From: Apus apus
Lineage: Eukaryota > Chordata > Aves > Apodiformes > Apodidae
Reading direction: 5' to 3'
Length of the DNA: 64,000 bases
Assembly (NCBI RefSeq): GCF_020740795.1
Contig: NC_067312.1
Location: forward strand, 35,998,905-36,062,904
In this document: one piece after another, positions 29,501-37,745 of the stretch
Layout: every line of letters begins with the position of its first letter
How positions within the stretch are numbered: position 1 is the stretch's first letter
Position numbers and translations under genes: made by a program
Notes under the pieces: generated by a model
The model's input: the letters and a program-made list of their open reading frames with translations, nothing else
The model's database searches: none
Told to the model about the DNA's origin: nothing

Positions 29501-32500
29501 ATAAAAATATTGGAAAGCCACACTCCAGCTGGCAACTCACTTTCCAAGCAAAAATTTTCCAGAGTAGAACGCAAAACTCCCCTTTGCACTGGAAGATGCC
29601 ATTGCTCCACAACATGACATCACCATCTCCATCAGTGAGAAGATACACCTAAATGTCCAGAACTGCCATAACAGTGCCAGGCAAAAAAATACTTGCAGCA
29701 TAGCTGTACTTGGCATTTAGTTTGTTATGAATGGTTTGTTAAAAGAGACAGGTGTTTTCACCATAGAGGTCTAACAATTCAAAATTGCATAATGAAATAT
29801 GTTTGGAGTCTGTTCAGACATTTTTTTTTTGCAACACTACCCTCACTAACAAATCCTCTTGTCATATGATGGATGAAGCTTTTAAGCATTGCCCAAGCCT
29901 ATGCTACCATTTCCCATAAATACTAATAAAATATCTGATCTTTAAAACTGGCAAACAGCCAGTGACAAAAATTTTGGCCCAAATTACATTAAATAAAAGA
30001 ACTGCCCAAAAACTCAAAGATAGAATCACTGGGTAGCAGAACCCTGCAGGAATATAGACAACACTGGTGAATCTCATACTGAATTAATCCTTTCCTGAAA
30101 TTATATGTACTACAAAATTCAGAAAAAGCACCTTCATAAAAATTACTGCCAAGAATCTTGATTTGGTCCTTTGGTCTTTCCATTGCCATGAACTGCCCAA
30201 GAGTCAACAAATAACTTCCACCTTGTAGGACAGCATGGAATGCAACACAAGCACTGTGTAAGAGCAGAGCAGAATAGCTACAGGAAACCTCTTCCAAGGA
30301 CAAGAGAATCAGACATTCCTCACAGTTTATTTCATGGCCTTGGTGACCTGTGCAGCACAGATCCTGCATACACATACTGTTTCCTCTCATAATCTGATGA
30401 GCCACATTAGCAGCACACTTTTTACCACTTCCTTTCTTTCCTACAGGTTACCTTACTTGTCACCTCCTAGACTTGTGTGGCATTCAGGATGTATAGTGCT
30501 TGTTTCGAACAATCAAAGAGATAAGTGATGGACTGTGGCACTCAGGATATCTGTTGTCTGTCTTGTGGCATCTGAGAGTTAAACAGCATTTGTTGATGGA
30601 CTAAAGCAACCCACCCAACCGTTTTGCTTCCCCTCCTGTGACGAGTACCTGAGAACTGGGGAGTTTAGTGTGGGACATGCTGAGCTTGCAGAAAAAGGAG
30701 ACCTACAGCTGGCACTGGGAGCAGAATACCCAGGGATAACCAGGCCCTGATATCTCATGAAAACCATCAACTTAGCAGGACAAGACACAGTGCCGGTCTC
30801 AAGCCACTTCCTAGGACCAAAACTCCACTGCAACAAACTAATCCTGTGGTGCCAGTTGTCTCAACCTCTTTTGTAATGGCTGATCTCATCAGTTCGCCAA
30901 AGCCTACATAGCCCCTGGCATCATACCTGCCCCCTGCTATCTCTGACAATGGAGAAGACAGGAGGATTTCCTCACTTATTCAGGGAGAAAAGTGGGGGTG
31001 CAGTGAGCAAGAACTGTATAAAATCTGAGACTCTATGGGTGCATTTGAAGCACTTCCCCACCAGGAACCACTTCCCCACCGACGACATCACTGGACCGTG
31101 GTGGTAACTATGCTCTCTCTTGCTGTCCTCTGTATCTCTGCTTTCTCCTTTCTTTTCTGTCTTTGTTTTCCTCCCTGTTCTATCCACTCTAGGGACTTTG
31201 CTGTTACTCTAACAAAAGTTTGTTGTGTGCGTGACATCTGACCTCATTTGCATCTTAATTTCACCATTTGGGATCACCTTTAAACTTCTTCTCAGGTCCT
31301 GCTGGGCAACAAAGGGTGCAGCTGCCGTGGAGCTTATCCCAGGAGAGGGGAGGCAGAATTCAGCCACCCCAGCCTCCGACTGCGGTGAGGAGTGTTGGAA
31401 AGCAAGGGGGTTCTGCCCCATCTCTCGGAAGACCGCACGCCAGCCCCGCTGCCTCTTTGTGCACCTGATGTTGTGTTATCTTTGTTTTGTCCTGGCAAGA
31501 CCGTAAAAAATTGCCAAGTATCCAAATACCGGATCGTGACAACTTGTAACAGGTGCTAGTTGTGTCCTATTCTCCATTTCAGTTCATACACATTTTCTAC
31601 AGCTGCTACAGCAATCATACCAGTCCTGTTTTGATGAAAAACATCCATCTTCCACATCTCTAATTAGGCTCTTTGGTTAGATTTTTATCTTTTAGTCTGA
31701 AAGCCTCTTGAGACAAGGCCTGTTTCTACTTGTATTTGTTATTGCTCAATTATTAAAAAATATAAAATACTGTGTAAACAAACTCTTTAAGCAACTAAAG
31801 ATGTCCAGACATGAGCACAAGTGAAATTATTGTACTCCTAGCTTCTGAAGTACTTCATGTTAACTGTAAAATTGCTTCTTGCAAGTTTCCCTAACTGGGT
31901 AAGAGAGCAAAGTACTAAAATTCATGCATCTGGAAGAGACAGTCAGGCTGCCAGAAAGCACACAAGTGATTATGGATCTAGCCCTTGGGATGTAAAGGTA
32001 TCAGAAACCATTAACAGTGCCACAGAGAAACACTATTAAATGTGATATATTATTTATTATTGTTAAACTGTCCAGAAAAGGGACAGAAAGATACTCAGAC
32101 TCTCCGCAGTTATACTTTGGGCCAATGGAGTATTCCAGCTCTAAGCCCACAAACAAGGCATCAGACACTGCTGAAAAGCTTCACACAGACTGGAGTTTAG
32201 GGAGGTAACACCAGGTAGGATGGTCTGGAAGGTACTCTCATATGAAAAAGCTACTTCCAAATGGTGCCACATTTCAGTTAGCCCAACAGAAGCTGTTAAG
32301 CATTGCAGACGGTAAGACAGAGCTCCCGTGCAACATTCTACCACCACTACCATTAGAGTAATTTCTGCCCAAGTTTTTACAAACGACAACACAGAGGACT
32401 GAATCAGAACCATGAATGAAATTCAGGTTTGCTAATAAATCCCATGGCCAAAATCAGACTGGAGCACTGATAGCCCTTTAAGTTCCATCTCATGCCATTT

Positions 32501-35500
32501 TCTCTCAATCTCTGCTTAAAAAAAAAACAACAACAACAAAAAAAAACCCAAAAACAAACAAAAAAAAACCAGTTTCATGGCTAGATACCAAGTATCTTAA
32601 ATCATTTACCAGTTTAGCACTGAGAAACATCTGTAGTTATACTGAAGATTAATATACACTCTTCTATATCCAAAACAATGAAAAGCTACGAATTACTAGG
32701 GAAAAGCATTATCACTTAAATGTATCTCGTAATACACCACAAAAATCTGCTTCCTTCTATTCAATTGTCCCCATGAAATGGTAGAGGATCGCTCATCCAC
32801 TGTGCAAGGCATTACAGGTACCTAAGCTGTGTGCTTATGCAATTACTCAAGGTTCAATGTCAACATCCTTGAGTATAAATGGGGTTTGCATAAAACGCAG
32901 GAACAAGAAAAGCAGTAATCCTTACCTGCAGCTGCTCCTGTCCTCATACATTCAATATAAGAGACTTTAGTCAGTAGATCCACACAAATTGTGGGAAGGG
33001 AAATAAGAAAACAAGGCTATGAACTCACCATAACTCACCACATATCTCAAGCACCTTCTCACAGTACACCTGCTGCTACAAAAAGCCAGTTTGCATTGCT
33101 GCCCTAATACCCTGGAATTCTTACCCTCATGCCTCCATCGATCAACCCACATACACATAGCATCCACGATTGAAAGAAACTTGGTGTCAGTTTGCTCCAT
33201 AAGCCCCATAAGGAATTATGAATGTACTTCTATGTATTTTCACACATCCATAAATGTCACTTACATTTAGCAGTTTTGTGGTAAACATCCATACTGAGAA
33301 GTACCAAGCACTGAACATGATATAATCAATCACTAGAACATTTGTAGTCCTCATATGGGACTCATACCCCAGAGGCCTGGTCACTGTTGCTTGTAGTATA
33401 TTAGCTGTAACAGCTAGGTCAAGAGAGTCTTTTCTTAACAGCTCAAAGCTGTGACAGAGGATGTCATCTTAATTTTAGAAAAATATGTATTTCACAGCCT
33501 CTACTTCTGTCTCTCCCAGCTGATTAAAAAAAAAGTATTTTCTCAATCCACACCATCATAGAAAGTACAGAACACATTAATGATTTGTAAAAATTGTATC
33601 TTTGTGCCTCTATGCAGAATTAACATACAAATTCTATTTGCAGCCATTTGTAACACAAAGTAGAAATTTCATCTCTCAGCTAGTGCTGCTACCACTGGCC
33701 ACAATGAACCATTCTAAAAGCAGCAGTTACACAGGAGAGGAGACTTGCTTGTATGTATTATGTCTTGTAACTGAGACTATTTCTCTGACTACTTGCAGAA
33801 ATCCACTGGCTGAACTATATTTGTATTTTTTCAATGCTCAGTGATTAATGACAGTCAATTACATTTTCTTTCAGCTTTACCTCTCAATAAAAATAGAATT
33901 ATGTATGCCCAAGTAGACAGAACATATACATGACAGACTGCAAAGCTATCCTGCAAAAGCTACAGCAACCTTTGTTTTGTAATAGCTATACATTATTGTA
34001 TATGCTTACTGCCAAAGATTGTACCACCGGATATTGCAGGATCAGAGAACAAAGGAATGGTTTGAGTTGGAAGGGACCTTAAAGATCATCTAAATCCAAC
34101 CCTTCTGCATGGGCAAGGACAACCCCCACTAGATCAGGTTGCTCAGAGCCCCATCCAGTCTGGCCTTGGAACACTTCCAGAGAGGGGAGACACAGTCTCC
34201 CTGAACAACCTATTCCAGCGTCTCACCTCCATCACACTAAAGAATTTGCTCCTAATGTCTAACCTAAATCTCCTCCTCCTTGTCCTTTCCCTACAAGCCC
34301 TTGAAAAAAAGTACCTCCCCAGCTTTCCTGTAGCTCCCCTGCAGATAATGGAAGGCCCCTACAAGGTCTTCCTGGAGCCTTCTCTTCTCCAGGCTGAACA
34401 ACCCCAAGTCTTCCAGTCTGTTTTCATAGGGAAGGTGCTCCTGCCCTCTGATCATCTTCATGGCCCTCCTCTGGTCTTTCTCCAGGACTTCCATGTCCTT
34501 CTTATACTTGAAAGATATTCCAGACACTTCATGATACCTTTATGAGCAATGTACATATGCTTTGGTAAGACAAGAACACTGGTATTACTTTCCAAAGTTA
34601 AAAAAAAAAAAAGACCAAGAAGAATAGAAGTTCATAAACCTGTCCTTTTGGAACTCATTTGGTAAGGATGGGCCAATCTAAGCTGTGAAATACTGACTAC
34701 TCTGCACTGCTGCACTGAATTATGGCATATTCTCCTCTGGAAAGTCAGGTATTTGTACAGTGTACTTCAGATAATAATCCAGCACACCTAACTTCAGGAG
34801 CCCAAATTCCTTATTCTTATGAAGTTAAATGAGAGTTAAAAGTTATCTTTTTAATAGGAAGTTAATGAGAAAATTAATTCCCCAAGCTTAATGGGCAGGT
34901 AATTCTGAATGGTATTTCAGGATTTTATCTTACACACTTAACACTATGTATTATGAATAATATATTCCTCTTCAGCAAATACCTAGTTTCAAAGTCAAAA
35001 ATATACACAAAGTTGTACTTGTACCCTGCTGTTCTCCCAACACCTTTCCCTAATCAGCAAATCACTAGTCTACAAAAGGTTTTTATCCTAAAGTTCAGCA
35101 TAATTATGACAGCCTTCTAATATAAGGTGAACCAAAATTTCTTAAGTATCTGCTGCAAACCCGCAACGGGGGAGCTACTACTCCTAACACAAAAACCATA
35201 GCGATGCACTTACCTGCAAGCAGTAAAGATCCCCAAGGTGCCTAAGTATATAATTTCTGCTTTGATATATACATCTATATATCACTTGGACTCTGAGGAC
35301 AGGTCTTCACTGGAAACTCAAAATTCTTAGCTCTCACTTCTTAATCCAGAACAGTCACTGTAGTAGCAACCCAAAATTCAGCTTAATATTTTTTTTAAGA
35401 CAGGCCATGATCAAGGAGGTACTATCCACATCCTTAATTGACCTACTCTACTAGCTCACCTAGTATCTGAAAGATTACTGCTAGCCTCAGTGACAGACCT

Positions 35501-36565
35501 ATACTTCAGTACATTACTTGGTTAGAACGAAAAGGTCCCTCTAAGACGAGAATCAAATCACTGTTACTTCTCTTTAGAAAGCATTTCACATAGCCAAATA
35601 TAAAGACTATTTTTTTAAAAAAAAGTACAGATACACACAGAATAAAGAATGGAAGGAGCAGATACTCTTGTACCTTACAAAGAGTTTGATAGAAATACTC
35701 AAAAAGACAGTTTATAATCTGCTTGAAACCAACATTCCTATTCTTCTTTGTGAAGTACATGTGGTTATTACTCACGACGAATAACAACAATGCACACCAG
35801 TTTGATACAGACTCTGGGTGGGAATTTTGTACTTTTAAACTCTTCATAACTATTTAGTAGCTTCAAAACAAAGACATGTAATCTAGATGTGTCAGAGATA
35901 TTTTTTCCCTCAATAATTATTTTATTCTTAACCTGCAAATATGGGAGAAAGGACACTATGCCTATGGGCCTAAGCTAATAACTTCTTTCAAGAAAAGTTT
36001 GCTAACATTCACAAGACTAATAAAACTGATATTGAATCCTGGTATTTTCAGTAGTCTCTTCAATTTCTAAGGCTCTACCCCTACACCTTTTCCAGCATTT
36101 AAGCACACTCCCAGAGGAAATATCAGTTTTTATTAAATTAAAATACAGACCTAAAGACAGTAACACCCATTCAAAAGCAAGTTTCAGACCAAACAGTGGC
36201 AAGCTCTCCTCTCAGAGATGCAATCCACCTACATAAGAAAAACAGGAAGCTCCCCTGCCATTTGTTTTACTTCTATGATAAAAAAAAAAAGAACCATGTG
36301 ATTTAGTAAGCAGAATGGGGGGGGGAAATACTTCCTGTTTTAAAGCCTTAAGTACTCTAAGATACCTTCATTTACAATTTTTCATGTGCAGCTTAGCAGT
36401 GAATAACAGTGCAGCCCTAAAGAACAGCATAGCCTGCTAGTCAAGTAACCAGTACTCCAAGCTCCTTCCCCCGGCCGCTTCTACATACCCACAGGAGCAC
36501 AGCTGACAAACACACTTCTTCAAGGATGGAACTGTCTGCAAATGCTCAGGTGATGCAGTAGACAT
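2250..36565 (-). CDS. SAXO1: SAXO1, stabilizer of axonemal microtubules 1 (four exons)
   Basis: Whole gene, joined as 36489-36565, 10046-10225, 7329-7531 and 2250-3202, which sums to 1413 bases or 470 residues plus stop; the human protein has about 474. All junctions keep frame (phases 2, 1 and 1) at GT..AG borders. Visible features are the N-terminal cysteine cluster CVCQLCSCG followed by CHRCPHLPT, then the long array of SAXO 'Mn' modules: repeated T-T-x(4)-D/H-Y pairs such as [18 protein letters not shown] and LTTHKASY, each followed by a Lys-Pro segment. Known role of the family: binding and stabilising microtubules of centrioles, basal bodies and sperm or ciliary axonemes. The gene is transcribed in the same direction as HAUS6, about 1.1 kb downstream of it. 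The 26-kb first intron and the N-terminus, about 13 residues longer than the mammalian one, are the odd points. SAXO2 is the closest alternative, but synteny with HAUS6 and the N-terminal match favour SAXO1. Confidence 0.93.
3203..7328 (-). other. SAXO1: SAXO1 intron 3
   Basis: Spliced-out sequence between exons 4 and 3. It contains A-rich runs (4167-4200, 6560-6610) and no recognisable transposon, RNA gene or exon-like ORF on either strand. Confidence 0.7.
7329..7531 (-). CDS. SAXO1: SAXO1 coding exon 3
   Basis: Residues 86-154. Acceptor TTATTCACAG, donor GTATGT (7323-7328). It encodes [14 protein letters not shown] and then the first full Mn-type modules, [18 protein letters not shown] and MDTRTTYE. 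It starts with one base completing Lys and ends with one base that completes Asp in exon 4. Confidence 0.92.
7532..10045 (-). other. SAXO1: SAXO1 intron 2
   Basis: Non-coding. A 177-codon open frame on the minus strand (8123-8656) has no family resemblance and no splice context, so I treat it as chance. No repeat family was recognised. Confidence 0.65.
10046..10225 (-). CDS. SAXO1: SAXO1 coding exon 2
   Basis: Residues 26-86. The acceptor is a T-rich tract ending TTGCAG, and the donor is GTATGG at 10040-10045. The translation holds [15 protein letters not shown] and [13 protein letters not shown], the conserved SAXO1 N-terminal block ending in M-E-G-I-S-T-T-K. Reading past the donor only adds four codons before a stop. 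Confidence 0.92.
11272..11298 (+). repeat. (ACAAC)n short tandem repeat
   Basis: A run of CACAA-type pentamers interrupted once by an extra G (AGCACAACACAACACAACAG). About five units. Confidence 0.7.
11514..11560 (+). repeat. Compound (TA)n(TG)n(TA)n microsatellite
   Basis: About eight TA units, then about seven TG units, then about six TA units, all uninterrupted within each block. Compound dinucleotide arrays of this type are usually polymorphic in length. Confidence 0.9.
18870..20110 (+). mobile_element. CR1 LINE fragment, plus strand, decayed
   Basis: Degenerate 3' part of CR1 ORF2 with many stops and frameshifts. Recognisable pieces in order are the 'aagaaggaagacc' segment near 18880, the 'ggattccccagggctcaat' segment near 19245 that precedes the reverse-transcriptase catalytic region, a translated stretch [17 protein letters not shown] near 19434, the [13 protein letters not shown] stretch, and 'agactagacattaggaaaagattctt' near 20008. 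The copy is old, inside SAXO1 intron 1 and opposite to the gene. Borders are approximate. Confidence 0.8.
20111..26789 (-). other. SAXO1: SAXO1 intron 1, middle part
   Basis: A/T-rich intron DNA with A tracts (20384-20410, 24338-24372, 25781-25790). I see no transposon with clear borders, no RNA gene and no exon-like ORF. Confidence 0.55.
26790..27720 (+). mobile_element. CR1 LINE fragment, plus strand, with internal deletions
   Basis: Matches CR1 ORF2 in blocks: 'aaggaggatctggggagctacaggcc' near 26875, 'gaaattcaacaaatggaaatgcaaagtgctgcattt' near 27041, 'aggagagactgaaaaagctcagag' near 27378, and a 3' block 'gctgctcataaagaggga..caggctcttctcagtgctacccagtaacag' near 27640. The order is collinear with CR1 but whole segments are missing. 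The normal segment between the third and fourth blocks is replaced by a 17-bp tandem array. Confidence 0.8.
27395..27626 (+). repeat. 17-bp minisatellite, 13 identical units plus a partial one
   Basis: The unit AGCTCGCTCAGAGAGAA recurs every 17 bases, with the CTCGCTC core at 27409, 27426 and so on to 27613: thirteen copies without a single substitution. It is preceded by one shorter unit that lacks the CGCT insertion. Seventeen is not a multiple of three, so translation repeats every 51 bases; the resulting 17-residue pattern is a by-product of that, not evidence of a protein. The array lies inside a CR1 fragment. Confidence 0.97.
27721..30470 (-). other. SAXO1: SAXO1 intron 1, between CR1 and LTR
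   Basis: Non-coding, AT-rich. Nothing recognised apart from short A or T tracts (for example 29821-29831). Confidence 0.55.
30476..31541 (+). mobile_element. Solo LTR of an endogenous retrovirus, 5-bp target duplication
   Basis: A 1066-bp element starting TGTGGCATTC and ending GATCGTGACA, flanked on both sides by the identical pentamer ACTTG (30471-30475 and 31542-31546). TG..CA ends with a 5-bp duplication are the mark of retroviral integrase. A TATAAAA box sits at 31017-31023. No gag, pol or env sequence is present, so this is a solo LTR left by recombination between two LTRs. The family cannot be named from sequence alone. It is inserted antisense to SAXO1 in intron 1. Confidence 0.88.
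31547..34041 (-). other. SAXO1: SAXO1 intron 1, between LTR and CR1
   Basis: Non-coding. Contains an A/C low-complexity run at 32518-32571 made of A tracts broken by AAC and AACCC units. No gene or other transposon seen. Confidence 0.55.
34042..34545 (-). mobile_element. CR1 LINE 3' fragment, minus strand
   Basis: Reads on the minus strand as CR1 ORF2 C-terminus: [49 protein letters not shown], then the 3' UTR with 'gttggaagggacc' in the reverse view near 34070. One block of frame is open (34291-34527). It is 5'-truncated and inserted in the sense direction in SAXO1 intron 1. Confidence 0.88.
34546..36488 (-). other. SAXO1: SAXO1 intron 1, proximal part
   Basis: AT-rich intron DNA just downstream of exon 1. 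Short homopolymers (A tract near 34600, G tract near 36316). No exon or repeat family recognised. Confidence 0.55.
36489..36565 (-). CDS. SAXO1: SAXO1 coding exon 1
   Basis: Encodes residues 1-26. It starts at ATG 36563-36565 (A at -3) and ends TGT GG before donor GTATGT (36483-36488). The motif [10 protein letters not shown] matches the mammalian start KCICELCSCG. The two left-over bases GG join the single A that opens exon 2, giving Gly-Cys-His-Arg-Cys in frame. The exact start is inferred: it is the nearest in-frame ATG, and it adds residues before the conserved cysteines. Confidence 0.85.
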
Positions 36566-36627
36566 GTTTGCTAAGAAAAACAATTATGGATCAAGACTTT
36601 TCCGTCATGTGCTCTCTGGCAGAATTT

Positions 36628-36653
36628 TAAAAATAAATAAATAAATAAATAAA
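36628..36653 (+). repeat. (AAAT)n short tandem repeat
   Basis: About six AAAT units, followed by A-rich sequence to about 36687. It lies roughly 65-120 bases upstream of the SAXO1 start codon, in the 5' UTR or promoter on the minus strand. Confidence 0.85.
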
Positions 36654-36913
36654 CACACCACCACAAAAAAAAAAAATCACAAAAAAAAGCCACCACTCTT
36701 CAGCAGGTGTCGCTGGAGAGAATTACATCAGAAGACCTAGGAACCTCCAGAAGCAGGGACAGAGCACAGGACACTGGTACAGACCACTCCACATCCCAGC
36801 TGACCAGCTCCTTCCCTGGGGCAGTATGCCTAGGTTCATCTGGTGGCATCCCAATCAGGGCTATATGGTCTGGCTTTCAAGTATCTTTTGACCAGGGCAT
36901 GAAAGCCTTGACA

Positions 36914-36927
36914 GTTGCCTGGGGAAC
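36914..36927 (+). promoter_or_regulatory. Near-consensus RFX X-box upstream of SAXO1
   Basis: GTTGCC, two bases, then GGGAAC. This fits the RFX X-box consensus GTNRCC-N(0-3)-RGYAAC in 11 of 12 positions. It lies about 350 bases upstream of the SAXO1 start. RFX factors drive ciliary genes, and SAXO1 is one. A single imperfect site can occur by chance. Confidence 0.3.
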
Positions 36928-37692
36928 CTTTGTGAAGTCACCAGCTCCAAGCTCTAGAGCCCACGTCTGCAAGGAACACAGCTGAGCCTGCTGAAGACAG
37001 CCAATAGGTTCCAATTATCTAGCTGTTTGACCATGATTAGATCAACATGTAAAGGCTCTATTAAGTCACAATTCCCTCTTAGCTGTTAACATGTTAGCAG
37101 CCTCATTATAGCTTCCGCAGCCAGCCACATACATCTCTTTTCATAAAGCTTGTCAAATTCTCCTTTACAAGGAAGATGTCAAATACAGATGGAGATTCTT
37201 CTTAAAACATATTTGCAACTAATTTTGAAGAAAGGAGGAGAAAGGTATACCAGAACAGAAAAACTCGACTTCACAATACTTCAAAACTCAGTAAACATAT
37301 CAGGCTAGGGACCAGTATTTTTACAGCAAGAACTTTATCTGTAGGAACCTAACCTTTTACATTCCCATCCCACCACAAGGTGTATTATCAGTTACTTACA
37401 TACCAATGTCATAAATGTCTATACAATATTTTAAAGTAAGGAGGCACTAACGCTACAAGTCATAAATTATTAGAACTTCTGTGTAAGTTGCTGAAAAAGA
37501 AATCAGTCTCTATGAAAAGGTAATATAGAATGTGGCAATATCAACCACAAGCATGAAGAATCCAATGAACATAGAGCATCAAGTAAAATTTGGGAAGGTT
37601 CCTTCTTCTGAGGGGCAGGGCAGGAAGAAGATGTTACATGCTCAAGGGAACCATATCTGTGCTACTATTGTTATGCTTCTGCTTTACAAATT

Positions 37693-37745
37693 CTATCCTG
37701 ACGATGGCTCCTTTGTGTCTGGCTTCTTATTCAACTGCTCTTCAT
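37693..37745 (-). CDS. HAUS6: HAUS6 exon 18 (terminal coding exon)
   Basis: About residues 948-964 and the stop TAG (37693-37695). Acceptor TTCTTCCAG. Encodes [17 protein letters not shown], which aligns with the human C-terminus EEDILNKSLDAKEPPSDL. Too short for an ORF search; found by phase and by the conserved end. The exon starts with two bases completing an Asp codon. Confidence 0.88.

Larger units (their letters stand above)
36566..37692. other. Intergenic gap between HAUS6 and SAXO1
   Basis: It must hold the 3' UTR of HAUS6 and the promoter of SAXO1, both minus strand. No AATAAA follows the HAUS6 stop within this gap on the minus strand, so the HAUS6 polyadenylation site is unresolved. 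There is no CpG island at the SAXO1 start. No intact or broken RRAGA-like reading frame is visible. Confidence 0.6.
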
